The notes: generated from the sequence alone by a model not told the origin. A stretch of 17,091 nt of DNA from Pseudomonadota bacterium (GCA_023438325.1 JAEXRB010000078.1:1-17091); one strand, 5' to 3'; positions 8,167-15,780 are shown, counted from the first letter of the stretch. Program-made: numbers and translations.

Positions 8167-9308
8167 CAGTAGTCCGTCGTGCTGACGTCACCGCTCGCCG
8201 ATTCATCGGCGACCGATGCTTCCGACTGGCCGATCACCTCGACCGCAGCACCATCGCGCAAGGCGACCTTGCCGGTGGTGACGACCAGATCACCCTGCGA
8301 CAAGCCGGCACGGATTTCAGCCACTTCACCGGAGAGGTAGCCCACCTGCACCGGAGTGCGCACGGCCTTGCCGTCCTGCACGCGATACACCGCAGCCTCG
8401 CCCTCGCCCTCCAGCAACGCGATGCGCGGCACCGTCAGCACATCCTCGCGCTGATCGAAAACCACGCCAATGCGGCCGAACATGCCGGGACGCAGGCGCG
8501 CATCGGGAGAAAACGTGCAGATCACGCGGAACGTGCCGCTGCCGGCGTCGATCACCGGACTGATGCGATCGATGCTTCCCGCGAACGTGACGCCGGGCAA
8601 TGCATCCACCTGCATGCTCACCGGTGCGCCGGCGTGCATCGTCGCGATTTCCCGCTCGGGCACGTTGAGCGTGGCTTCCAGACGCGAGGTATCGACGATG
8701 CGAAACAAGGTGGAATTCAGTTGGATGAGGTTGCCGACCTTGGCCGAGCGCTGCGCGATCACGCCGGAAATCGGAGCGACGATGTCGGTGTAGGAAAGCT
8801 CCAGCCTGGCCATGTCATAGATGGCGCGCTGCGTGTCCACGTCGTAGCGGATTTTCTCGTACAGATCCGCGGCCACCAGTTTGCGCTCATAAAGCTCCTT
8901 CGAGCGCGCCATTTCCGCTTCGAGCTTGCGCAACAGCGCTTCGGCGCGGCGCACTTCCAGACGCGGGCGCTCGGGATCGATCTTGGCCAGCACCTGGCCG
9001 GCCTTGACGCGATCACCCTCTTCCACCATCAGGCGCAACAACACGCCCGAAGTCTTGGACACCACTTGGGCTTCGTTCGGCGCCTCCAGCGCGGCAGTGG
9101 CCTGATAACTGGCGCTGATCTGGCGCAATGCGGCAACCGCGGTTTCCACCGTCACGGCCGTGCGTTCGGCAGCGCCTTTGCCAGCACTCTTCGCATCCGC
9201 CGGGCCTTTCCCCTCGCCACCACCACAGGCCGCAAGAACAAGGGCGCTTGCCAGCACGAGCGGAACCCAGCGCAAGCGTGAGGAGAACAGGAAGTGCGGG
9301 GGTTTCAT
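8166..9308 (-). CDS. RND efflux periplasmic adaptor (membrane fusion protein), lipoprotein
   Basis: This encodes a 380-residue adaptor linking the RND pump to an outer-membrane channel. Residues 1-28 form a lipoprotein signal ending in the lipobox LAAC (Cys28), so the mature protein should be lipid-anchored and periplasmic. A Gly/Lys/Ala linker follows. The fold order is typical of the HlyD/AcrA family: a lipoyl half-domain at about 75-112 (TSGVLLRLMVEEGDRVKAGQ), a short alpha-helical hairpin at about 113-170, the second lipoyl half at about 172-205 (APISGVIAQRSAKVGNLI), a beta-barrel at about 208-285 (with RLRPGMFGRI), and a membrane-proximal domain to about 358. It is the first gene of a three-gene operon. 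Upstream of the ATG no convincing Shine-Dalgarno is visible, and the leader is CA-rich. No TolC-type gene accompanies it. Confidence 0.93.
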   Translation of the reverse strand: MKPPHFLFSSRLRWVPLVLASALVLAACGGGEGKGPADAKSAGKGAAERTAVTVETAVAALRQISASYQATAALEAPNEAQVVSKTSGVLLRLMVEEGDRVKAGQVLAKIDPERPRLEVRRAEALLRKLEAEMARSKELYERKLVAADLYEKIRYDVDTQRAIYDMARLELSYTDIVAPISGVIAQRSAKVGNLIQLNSTLFRIVDTSRLEATLNVPEREIATMHAGAPVSMQVDALPGVTFAGSIDRISPVIDAGSGTFRVICTFSPDARLRPGMFGRIGVVFDQREDVLTVPRIALLEGEGEAAVYRVQDGKAVRTPVQVGYLSGEVAEIRAGLSQGDLVVTTGKVALRDGAAVEVIGQSEASVADESASGDVSTTDY

Positions 9309-9336
9309 GGCTGTACTCGAATTGTGTCTGTGTGTG

Positions 9337-9371
9337 TTAGTAAACTACTACACCGAATCATTTACTGTAAA
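9337..9371 (-). promoter_or_regulatory. Candidate promoter/operator of the efflux operon
   Basis: This AT-rich island lies 29-63 bases upstream of the adaptor ATG in otherwise GC-rich DNA. On the minus strand TTTACA (9371-9366) matches five of six bases of a sigma-70 -35 box, with a weak TAGTTT 18 bases downstream as -10. Overlapping it are an inverted repeat, AGTAAA (9339-9344) and TTTACT (9361-9366), spaced by 16 bases, and a perfect 11-base palindrome TTTACTGTAAA (9361-9371). That arrangement resembles operators of TetR-type pump repressors. The call rests on pattern only. Confidence 0.4.
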
Positions 9372-9572
9372 GCACGACTGAATCGACCCTCCACCGCAGC
9401 CGGATGAGCCGGGCTCTTGCGACAGGCGGGAAATATCGTGCCGATCGGCAAGTCGGCGCGCGCAGTGTCGTCACAACGGGAACGCATTGCGCGTGTCGCA
9501 AGTCACGATGAGTCCACACGGCGATGAATGTGACGGGTCGCAACGCAACCCGATGAGCCATCCGCGAGGGCT

Positions 9573-10178
9573 TCAGGCCAGTGGCGCGCCGAAAAGATCG
9601 GTGGCACAGCACAGTTTCACCGGCGCGAAACTGCGGCGATGCTCGGGGCACGGGCCATGTTCGCGCAACGCCGCCAGATGCTCGACGGTGCCATAGCCTT
9701 TGTGGCGAGCAAAGCCGAAGTGCGGCCAGCGTTCGTGCAGTTCCAGCATCAACCGGTCACGGGTGACCTTGGCCAGAATCGAGGCGGCACCGATGCTGGC
9801 ATCGCGCGCATCGCCACCGACCCACGCCTCGCCGGGACATGGCAAGTCGGGCGGGATGCGATTGCCATCGATGCGGGCAAGCGTGGCGGGAATGGCCAAC
9901 CCACGCACCGCCTCGCGCATGCCGTGCATCGTGGCCTGGAAGATGTTGAGACGATCGATCTCTTCCACCGCGATCACGCGGATGCACAATGCAGCGGCAC
10001 GTTCACGGATGATCGGGAACAAGGCCTCGCGGCGACGCTCGCTGAGCGCTTTGGAATCACCAATGCCTTCGATCGGCCGGGCCGGGTCGAGGATCACCGC
10101 TGCCACCACCAGCGGGCCGGCCAGCGGGCCGCGGCCCGCTTCGTCCACGCCGGCGATCCTGCTCGTTTCAGCGTGCAT
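9573..10178 (-). CDS. rnhB: Ribonuclease HII
   Basis: This encodes a 201-residue ribonuclease HII, which cuts the RNA strand of RNA-DNA hybrids and starts removal of ribonucleotides misincorporated in DNA. The family signature GVDEAGRGPLAGP is at residues 10-22 and supplies the catalytic Asp12/Glu13. IGDSKALS follows at 39-46, then RIDGNR with Asp104, and GGDARDASIGAASILAKVTRD at 121-141 with the fourth acidic residue, probably Asp123. GYGT lies at 161-164. I chose the ATG at 10178 (MHAETSRIAG) because it puts the first motif where the family has it; a longer in-frame start at 10271 adds an implausible extension. The start overlaps the lpxB stop by 11 bases, so the gene is co-transcribed with the lipid A genes, as in many proteobacteria. 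No convincing terminator follows. Confidence 0.96.
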   Translation of the reverse strand: MHAETSRIAGVDEAGRGPLAGPLVVAAVILDPARPIEGIGDSKALSERRREALFPIIRERAAALCIRVIAVEEIDRLNIFQATMHGMREAVRGLAIPATLARIDGNRIPPDLPCPGEAWVGGDARDASIGAASILAKVTRDRLMLELHERWPHFGFARHKGYGTVEHLAALREHGPCPEHRRSFAPVKLCCATDLFGAPLA

Positions 10179-11334
10179 GCAGCAATTCAGCGATGGCATC
10201 GGCCGCGCGAGCCGAAGCATCGCAGCGCAGTTGCGCATGGATGCCGGCAAAGCGCGGCATGAGTGCCGCACTGCGGGCGGGTTCGGCGAACCAGGTCAGC
10301 ACTGCGGCAGCGATCTTTTCCGGGGTGCAATCGTGCTGCATCAACTCGGGCACCACGGCCTCGCCAGCCAAAGCGTTGGGCAGGCTGTAGCGATCGGTTT
10401 TGAGCAGTCCGAGCCCCTTGACGATGGCATAGGTGAGGCCAGCGATGCGGTAGGCCACCACCATCGGCCGCTTGGCAAGCATGGCTTCCAGTGTGGCGGT
10501 GCCTGAGGCCAGCAGCACCACGTCGGCCGCGATCATTGCCTCGCCCGCGCGCCCGTCGACCACATGCACCGGCACCGGTGGCCGGGCCTGCGACAGCATC
10601 GCATCGATGGCGTCGCGGCAGGCGGCATTGGCCGCCGGCAAGACGACTTCGATAGCGGGATGCTTGGCCGCGATGATCGGCAAGGCCGCGAGGAAGATCG
10701 GCAACAGGCGCTGGATTTCCCCGAGCCGGCTGCCCGGCAACAGCGCCAGCAACGACACCTCCTGCCCCAGCCCGAGTGCCACGCGGGCGGCGGCACGATC
10801 AGGCACCATCGGCATCGCATCCGCCATCGGATGACCGACGAAACGCGCATCCACGCCATGCGCGGCATAGATCGGCGGCTCCATCGGAAACAGGCACAAC
10901 ACCTGGTCGGCACTGTGTCCGATCTTCGCCGCACGCCCGGCGCGCCACGCCCAGACCGAGGGGCTGACATAGTGCACGGTGCGCAAACCACGATGCTTGA
11001 GCCAGCGCTCCACCGGCAGATTGAAATCCGGTGCGTCGATGCCGATGAACACATCGGGCTGCCAGTCCAGCACGCGCTGGCGGAACGTCTTGCGCAGCTT
11101 CAGCAGGCGCGGCAGGTGCGCCAGCACTTCGGTCAGGCCCATCACCGCCAGCTCCGAGCAATCGTGCCAGGCGTCAAAACCCTGGGCCCGCATTTTCGGC
11201 CCGCCGATGCCGGCCAATTGCGCGTCAGCAAAGCGCTCGCGCAAGCGCGCGATCAAGCCGGCACCGAGCAAGTCGCCGGAGGCCTCGCCTGCGCACAGCG
11301 CAATGCGAAGCGCGCGATTCCGCTCCCCAACCAT
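10168..11334 (-). CDS. lpxB: Lipid-A-disaccharide synthase
   Basis: This is a 388-residue glycosyltransferase (GT19). It joins UDP-2,3-diacylglucosamine and lipid X into the tetraacylated beta-1,6 disaccharide of lipid A, on the inner face of the cytoplasmic membrane. Recognisable family segments are the N-terminal IALCAGEASGDLLGAGLI, then IGGPKM, IGIDAPDFN, YVSPSVWAWR, FVGHP and LLPGSRLGEI, and the C-terminal LASGTATLEAML and TDRYSLPNAL. E. coli LpxB is 382 residues, so the gene is full length. The ATG at 11334 shares its first base with the lpxA stop (TGATG); a GTG one codon upstream is an equally usable alternative. It lies between lpxA and rnhB in the usual order. Confidence 0.96.
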   Translation of the reverse strand: MVGERNRALRIALCAGEASGDLLGAGLIARLRERFADAQLAGIGGPKMRAQGFDAWHDCSELAVMGLTEVLAHLPRLLKLRKTFRQRVLDWQPDVFIGIDAPDFNLPVERWLKHRGLRTVHYVSPSVWAWRAGRAAKIGHSADQVLCLFPMEPPIYAAHGVDARFVGHPMADAMPMVPDRAAARVALGLGQEVSLLALLPGSRLGEIQRLLPIFLAALPIIAAKHPAIEVVLPAANAACRDAIDAMLSQARPPVPVHVVDGRAGEAMIAADVVLLASGTATLEAMLAKRPMVVAYRIAGLTYAIVKGLGLLKTDRYSLPNALAGEAVVPELMQHDCTPEKIAAAVLTWFAEPARSAALMPRFAGIHAQLRCDASARAADAIAELLHAR

Positions 11335-12125
11335 CACCGCAGCAGCGGACGCTCGCCGCCGTCGATGAACGCCAGCATCGCGCGCACGTCGTCACTGCCT
11401 TCGGCTATGTCCACCAATGCGGCACGGGCTTCCTGGAGCCGGGTCTCGCCCATGTAGAGCGCACGGTAGGCGCGCTTGATCGCGGCGATGCGCTCGGCAT
11501 CGAAGCCGCGACGCTTCAGCCCTTCGGCATTGATGCCGCGCGGGCGGGCGTATTTGTCTTGCGCCACCATCAGGAAAGGCGGCACATCGCCGTTGACGAA
11601 GGCACCCATGCCGATGAAGGCGTGATCACCAATGCGGCAGAACTGATGCACACCGGCGAATCCGCTCAGGATGACGTGATTTCCGATGGTCACATGCCCG
11701 GCCAGCGTGGCGTTGTTGGAGAAGACGCAGTCATCGCCGACCTGGCAATCATGTGCAACGTGGCAGTACGCCAGAATCCAGTTGCGATGCCCGACGCGAG
11801 TGATGCCGCCGCCCTCGCCCGTGCCACGGTTGATGGTGACAAATTCGCGGATCAGATTGCCGTCGCCGATCTCCAGCTCGACGCGCTCGCCACGGTATTT
11901 CTTGTCCTGGGGCGGGCCGCCGATGGCGGCATGTCCCTGGAGCACATTGTCGCGCCCGATCCGGGTCGGCCCCTCCACGGAGCAATGCGGGCCGATGTGG
12001 GTGCCGTCGCCGATCACGACCTCCGGGCCGATCACGCAAAGCGGCCCGATCTGGACATTTTCGCCCAGCTCCGCGCCCGGATCGACCACGGCGGAGGGAT
12101 GGATGTCGACGCCGGCCACGATCAT
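11334..12125 (-). CDS. lpxA: UDP-N-acetylglucosamine O-acyltransferase
   Basis: This 263-residue enzyme transfers a 3-hydroxyacyl chain from acyl carrier protein to UDP-GlcNAc, the first step of lipid A synthesis. The N-terminal two-thirds is a left-handed beta-helix of hexapeptide repeats (VQIGPLCVIG, VVIGDGTHIG and so on). Numbering matches E. coli LpxA residue for residue through the active site: H122 and catalytic H125 lie in CHVAHDC. The hydrocarbon-ruler position 173 is Met (IGMGAF) where E. coli has Gly. Pseudomonas aeruginosa LpxA also has Met there and uses C10 chains, so a short 3-hydroxyacyl donor is predicted. The C-terminal GLKRRGF helix region is conserved. I chose the ATG at 12125 because it overlaps the fabZ stop (ATGA) and matches the family's N-terminus. 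Confidence 0.97.
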   Translation of the reverse strand: MIVAGVDIHPSAVVDPGAELGENVQIGPLCVIGPEVVIGDGTHIGPHCSVEGPTRIGRDNVLQGHAAIGGPPQDKKYRGERVELEIGDGNLIREFVTINRGTGEGGGITRVGHRNWILAYCHVAHDCQVGDDCVFSNNATLAGHVTIGNHVILSGFAGVHQFCRIGDHAFIGMGAFVNGDVPPFLMVAQDKYARPRGINAEGLKRRGFDAERIAAIKRAYRALYMGETRLQEARAALVDIAEGSDDVRAMLAFIDGGERPLLR

Positions 12126-12595
12126 GCGCTCCGTTCGGCGCAGAGGATTTCCGCGCTCGCCACTTCCTGCCCTTGGACCAGTGCACGGCACGCATACAGG
12201 CCCATGCGACGCAGCATGCGCTTTTGTTCCACTTCCAGCACGAGTTGGTCACCCGGCCCGACCATGCGCGAGAAGCGCGCCTTGTCCACCTTGACCAGAT
12301 ACGAAGGCTGCGGCGGCTTGGCGTCGCCATCGGTGAGTTCGGAAAGCCGCGTGAGCAGACCGCAGGCTTGCGCCATCGCCTCCACGATCAACACGCCCGG
12401 CATCACCGGATGGCCGGGGAAATGCCCCTGGAAGAAAGGTTCGTTGATCGTGACGTTCTTGATCGCACTCAGGCGTTGATGCGGCACAAGTTCCACCACG
12501 CGATCCACCAGCAGGAACGGATAGCGGTGCGGCAACAGCGACTGGATACGGGTGACATCGACGGGAAGTACGATGGCCGGTGCGGAATCTGTCAT
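12122..12595 (-). CDS. fabZ: 3-hydroxyacyl-ACP dehydratase FabZ
   Basis: This is a 157-residue hot-dog-fold dehydratase that removes water from 3-hydroxyacyl-ACP in fatty acid elongation. It competes with LpxA for the same 3-hydroxyacyl-ACP pool, which explains their coupling. The entry motif LLPHRYPFLLVDRV is at residues 20-33. The catalytic His58 lies in FFQGHFPGHPVMPGVL and Glu72 in VEAMAQ, the 14-residue spacing seen in the family. I chose the ATG at 12595: a GGAG (12606-12609) sits 10 bases upstream and the product has family length, whereas the longer in-frame start at 12784 adds 63 non-homologous residues. It is the first gene of the fabZ-lpxA-lpxB-rnhB run, and the promoter should lie in the 175 bases shared with the divergent methyltransferase gene. 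I could not identify a clear promoter there. Confidence 0.96.
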   Translation of the reverse strand: MTDSAPAIVLPVDVTRIQSLLPHRYPFLLVDRVVELVPHQRLSAIKNVTINEPFFQGHFPGHPVMPGVLIVEAMAQACGLLTRLSELTDGDAKPPQPSYLVKVDKARFSRMVGPGDQLVLEVEQKRMLRRMGLYACRALVQGQEVASAEILCAERSA

Positions 12596-12770
12596 CAGGT
12601 TTGAGCTCCAAGGCGCGGCCGACGGGTATGCGGCCTGGATGGCCGGGCATGATCGCATGTGCCTGCTCGCGCATCCAAACCATTCCGCGCAGGTTGGCCC
12701 GCGATGCGGCAGGATGACGCGGATGCCCTGCCATGCACCACGCCCCGCGCCCGCCGGAAAACCCACGAAA

Positions 12771-13868
12771 ATGTCGAAGAACAACCCTGTCGCGGCGTAC
12801 GTCTACAAGAATCGCCTCATCGCCAAGCGCATCCTCGCCTCACTCACCCGCGCCCTGCCTGCCTCCTGGGGCCGGATGCTCAGGACGATGGCTGAAAAGG
12901 CCGCGTTCCGGCTCACGCCGGAATATCAGGGCGACACACTGCCGCCCATCTTCCATTACTGGTCGGAAAATCATGTCGCCCCGCTGCTCAAGCGGCACGG
13001 CTTCGCCTCGCCGGAGGATTTCTATCTCAAGCGCATCGAGGCCGAGCGCACGCTCAAGCGCCGCGAATTGCGGATCCTCAGCATCGGCTCGGGCGCCTGC
13101 CATCTGGAAATCGAACTGGTGAAGAAACTGCGCGAACTCGGGCACAACCCGCATCTGGAATGTCTGGATCTGAACGGCGCGCTGATGCGCTCGGCAATGC
13201 AGGCGGCCGAAGCGGCGGGCGTGGCCGATGGCATGAGTTTCACCGCCTCCGACGCCAACGACCTGGCGCTGCCAAGAACGGCCGACGTGGTGATCGCCAA
13301 CCAGTTCCTCCACCATGTGGAAAACCTCGAAGGGCTGGCATCGTGGGTGGCACAAACACTGGCACCCGATGGTGTGCTGCTGACATCGGACGTGATCGGA
13401 AGGAACGGCCACCTGCTCTGGCCCTCGGTGGAAGCCATCGTGCAGGCGCACTGGTTGAAACTACCGGCGGAAAAGCGGCTGGATCGTTTCACCAACAAAA
13501 CCACCACGCGCTACCACGCCGAAAACCACGCGGCCTATTCCAACGAAGGCATCCGCGCCCAGGACATCGTCGGCGTGCTGCTGGAAATGCTGGATTTCGA
13601 GGTTTTCCTGACCTATTCGGCGGCGATCATTCCCTTCGTGGAGCGGCGCATCGGATTCAATATCGACCCCACCTCGGCCGCCGACTGCGGGTTCATCGAG
13701 CGCATTGCGCAAGAGGATGAAACCCATCTGCGCGCCGGGCATTACCCGGCGGCGAACATGCTCGCCGCGCTTCGCCCCAAGGGTGCGGTGACGAGCGAAA
13801 CCTTCGACCCGGTATCTCCCGGGCAACACGCATCCATGATCGAGCGCGAAATCCGGGCGCTTGGATAG
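12771..13868 (+). CDS. Class I SAM-dependent methyltransferase
   Basis: This encodes a 365-residue protein with a Rossmann-type methyltransferase core. Motif I, LSIGSGACHLEIE, is at residues 103-115. The acidic residue that would bind the SAM ribose is in ECLDLN (Asp133). ASDANDLALP is at 159-168 and the motif II/post-II stretch ADVVIANQFLHHV at 171-183, with PDGVLLTSDV at 199-208. The N-terminal 100 residues are basic and helical and carry no signal peptide. The C-terminal 150 residues, rich in aromatic and charged residues, probably set substrate specificity and match no family I can name. The ATG at 12771 (MSKNNPV) is preferred; an in-frame ATG at 12723 would add 16 Pro/Ala-rich residues. 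Neither start has a good Shine-Dalgarno. It is divergent from fabZ and convergent with purA. Substrate unknown. Confidence 0.85.
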   Translation: MSKNNPVAAYVYKNRLIAKRILASLTRALPASWGRMLRTMAEKAAFRLTPEYQGDTLPPIFHYWSENHVAPLLKRHGFASPEDFYLKRIEAERTLKRRELRILSIGSGACHLEIELVKKLRELGHNPHLECLDLNGALMRSAMQAAEAAGVADGMSFTASDANDLALPRTADVVIANQFLHHVENLEGLASWVAQTLAPDGVLLTSDVIGRNGHLLWPSVEAIVQAHWLKLPAEKRLDRFTNKTTTRYHAENHAAYSNEGIRAQDIVGVLLEMLDFEVFLTYSAAIIPFVERRIGFNIDPTSAADCGFIERIAQEDETHLRAGHYPAANMLAALRPKGAVTSETFDPVSPGQHASMIEREIRALG

Positions 13869-13887
13869 TCGCCAAACCTCATGAATC

Positions 13888-13914
13888 GGTGAACGCCACG
13901 CCGTGGCGTTCACC
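13888..13914. terminator. Perfect 12-bp hairpin after the methyltransferase gene
   Basis: GGTGAACGCCAC and GTGGCGTTCACC form a perfect 12-bp stem with a 3-base loop, 20 bases past the methyltransferase stop. It is very stable but has no T-tract on either strand. It is probably a bidirectional transcript end or mRNA-stabilising hairpin between convergent genes. Confidence 0.6.
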
Positions 13915-13998
13915 CGCTCCTGACACGCTTAAGCACCTTGCCCGCTCAGACGGATGCAGATCATGAATTGCTCCGTGCAACCGGCAGCCCTCGCCTGA

Positions 13999-14039
13999 CC
14001 GTGCGCGCAACGCCTGCACAAGAGGCGTTGTACGCACGG
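13999..14039. terminator. Stem-loop downstream of purA
   Basis: CCGTGCG and CGCACGG, then CAACGCCT and AGGCGTTG, pair as a 7 + 8 bp stem with a 2 x 2 internal mismatch and a 7-base loop. It begins 12 bases past the purA stop on the minus strand. No U-run follows it, so intrinsic termination is uncertain, but its place suggests it marks the purA 3' end. Confidence 0.5.
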
Positions 14040-14051
14040 CCATCACAGCGA

Positions 14052-15344
14052 TCAGGCGAACGGCCCATCCAGCACGATGTTGGCATCGCGATCCGGGCCG
14101 GTGGAAACCATTGCCAGCGGGCAACCCACCAGTTCTTCCAACGCACGCAGATAGGCGCGGGCGGCCGGCGGCAGCTTGTCCCACTCGGTGATGTTGTGGG
14201 TAGATTCGCTCCAGCCCGGGAATTCCAGATACACCGGCTCGCACTCGTCCCAGCCTGCGGCATCCAGCGGCGCGTACTCGGTTTCCTTGCCGCGATAGCG
14301 GTAGGCAATGCACATCTTCAGGCTCGGCAACCCATCGAGCACGTCAAGCTTGGTCACGCACAGGCCGGTGATGCCGTTGATGGCAACAGCACGCTTGAGT
14401 GCCACGATGTCGATCCAGCCACAACGACGTGGACGCCCGGTGGAAGCACCGAACTCGGCGCCCCGCTGGCGGATTTCCTCGCCCAGCGCATCGTTGAGCT
14501 CGGTCGGGAACGGGCCACTGCCCACGCGGGTGGCATACGCCTTGGCAATGCCGAGCACGTAGTCGATGGCATCCGCGCCCACGCCCGTGCCGGCCAGCGC
14601 GCCGCCGGTGGTGGTGTTGGAGCTGGTGACATAGGGATAGGTGCCGTGGTCGATATCCAGCAACGCACCCTGCGCACCCTCGAAGAGCACGCGCTTGCCC
14701 TCGCGGCGCAACTGGTGAAGCAAGCCGGAGACATCGGACTTCATCGGCTCCACGTAGTCGGCAAATTCCAGTGCCTCGTCCAGCGTGCGCTGGTAATCCA
14801 CTGCCTCAACGCCCAGATACTGGGTCAGCACGAAATTATGGTAGTCCAGCGTGCTACGCAGCTTTTCCGCCAGTTCCTTCGGATAGTGCAGATCGGCCAC
14901 GCGGATGCCACGGCGCGCCACCTTGTCTTCATAGGCCGGGCCGATGCCGCGCCCGGTAGTGCCGATGGCCTTGCCGCCGGCGGCCTTCTCGCGCGCCTGA
15001 TCCAGCGCAACGTGATACGGCATGATGAGTGGCGTGGCGGGTGAAATCTTCAGGCGCGAGCGCACCTCGATGCCTTCGGCTTCCAGTTCGTCGATTTCCT
15101 TGCGCAGTGCCGCCGGCGACAGCACCACGCCATTGCCGATCAGGCACAACACGCCGGAGCGCAGAATGCCGGAGGGAATCAGGTGCAACACCGTCTTCTT
15201 GCCGCCGATCACCAACGTATGGCCGGCATTGTGTCCACCCTGGAAACGAACCACGGCAGCCACTTGTTCGGTGAGCAGATCCACGATCTTGCCCTTGCCT
15301 TCATCGCCCCACTGGGCGCCCAGTACCACGACTGACTGACTCAT
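14052..15344 (-). CDS. purA: Adenylosuccinate synthetase
   Basis: This 430-residue enzyme makes adenylosuccinate from IMP, aspartate and GTP, the first committed step from IMP to AMP, in the cytoplasm. The glycine-rich loop QWGDEGKGKIVDLL at residues 11-24 contains the catalytic Asp14. GGHNAGHT at 36-43 contains His42. TTGRGIGPAYEDK, FEGAQGALLDIDHGTYPYVTSS, the GSGPFPTE/GRPRRCGW region and TKLDVLDGL are all present and intact. I chose the ATG at 15344 because a strong AAGGAG sits nine bases upstream and the family's N-terminus fits; an in-frame start at 15533 would run through a terminator hairpin. It stands alone on the minus strand, with hairpins on both sides suggesting a single-gene transcript. 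Confidence 0.98.
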   Translation of the reverse strand: MSQSVVVLGAQWGDEGKGKIVDLLTEQVAAVVRFQGGHNAGHTLVIGGKKTVLHLIPSGILRSGVLCLIGNGVVLSPAALRKEIDELEAEGIEVRSRLKISPATPLIMPYHVALDQAREKAAGGKAIGTTGRGIGPAYEDKVARRGIRVADLHYPKELAEKLRSTLDYHNFVLTQYLGVEAVDYQRTLDEALEFADYVEPMKSDVSGLLHQLRREGKRVLFEGAQGALLDIDHGTYPYVTSSNTTTGGALAGTGVGADAIDYVLGIAKAYATRVGSGPFPTELNDALGEEIRQRGAEFGASTGRPRRCGWIDIVALKRAVAINGITGLCVTKLDVLDGLPSLKMCIAYRYRGKETEYAPLDAAGWDECEPVYLEFPGWSESTHNITEWDKLPPAARAYLRALEELVGCPLAMVSTGPDRDANIVLDGPFA

Positions 15345-15353
15345 TTTCGACAA

Positions 15354-15359
15354 CTCCTT
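15354..15359 (-). promoter_or_regulatory. Ribosome-binding site of purA
   Basis: On the minus strand AAGGAG lies nine bases before the ATG at 15344. It is the strongest Shine-Dalgarno I see in the window. It settles the purA start against the longer in-frame alternative. Confidence 0.85.
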
Positions 15360-15780
15360 CATCGATACGGCAACTTCATCGGGAAGTGCGCCGCAAGAAA
15401 AGAAAACGCCCTCGCCCAGTCTCCCGCCAAGTCTCCACCGGCACGCATCGGGCGCTCCGGAGTGTCGTGAAACCTGCTCGAAAGCATGTGCCCAGACGCG
15501 AAAAAAGCCAGGGCAACCCCGGCTTTTTCGCATTATCCCCCAATCGCAAGCGGGATGTCGTAAAACCCGTGCCTCCGTTCATGCGGGCGGCAAAAAACGC
15601 GTACGCCCGAGCGCGAGTTGCGCACCAACAAGGCGCAGTCTGCCGGCCTGCCGGAACATGAAGCATCGAAAACGCCGGAACGTCCCGGCTGAACACCTTG
15701 AGCACGATTCCTCTACCATCAACCCCGCAACACGGCCTGATGCGTTTGCACAGTCTGCCCCACACTTTCGGAGACTTGCC
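15360..15780. other. Divergent intergenic region between purA and the META lipoprotein gene
   Basis: This gap has no gene I can support. It holds a strong bidirectional terminator-like hairpin (15499-15531). On the minus strand just beyond the hairpin is a promoter-like pair, ACGACA, 18 bases, then GATAAT (15537-15532). Transcription from that pair would begin inside the hairpin, so it is doubtful. GGAG at 15769-15772 serves the lipoprotein ATG at 15781. The reading frames that cross the region run through the hairpin and resemble nothing. No tRNA fold was found on reading both strands. Confidence 0.6.
15499..15531. terminator. Bidirectional intrinsic terminator-like hairpin upstream of purA
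   Basis: The stem is AAAAAGCC, an A/C mismatch, GGG, loop CAA, CCC, then GGCTTTTT. It has T-runs of five on the plus strand and six on the minus strand. It lies 155 bases upstream of purA with no recognisable gene ending at it from either side. It could end a short unannotated RNA or attenuate read-through into purA. Confidence 0.7.

Noticed and set aside
12596..12784. An N-terminal extension of fabZ to an ATG at 12784
   Set aside because: It adds 63 residues without similarity to the family, overlaps the divergent methyltransferase start, and ignores the GGAG before 12595.
15531..15660. A possible tRNA or dispersed repeat in the purA-lipoprotein spacer
   Set aside because: No cloverleaf could be formed on either strand, and a repeat cannot be shown without other copies in the window.
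15376..15765. A 129-codon minus-strand frame upstream of purA
   Set aside because: It runs straight through the terminator hairpin at 15499-15531 and resembles nothing.
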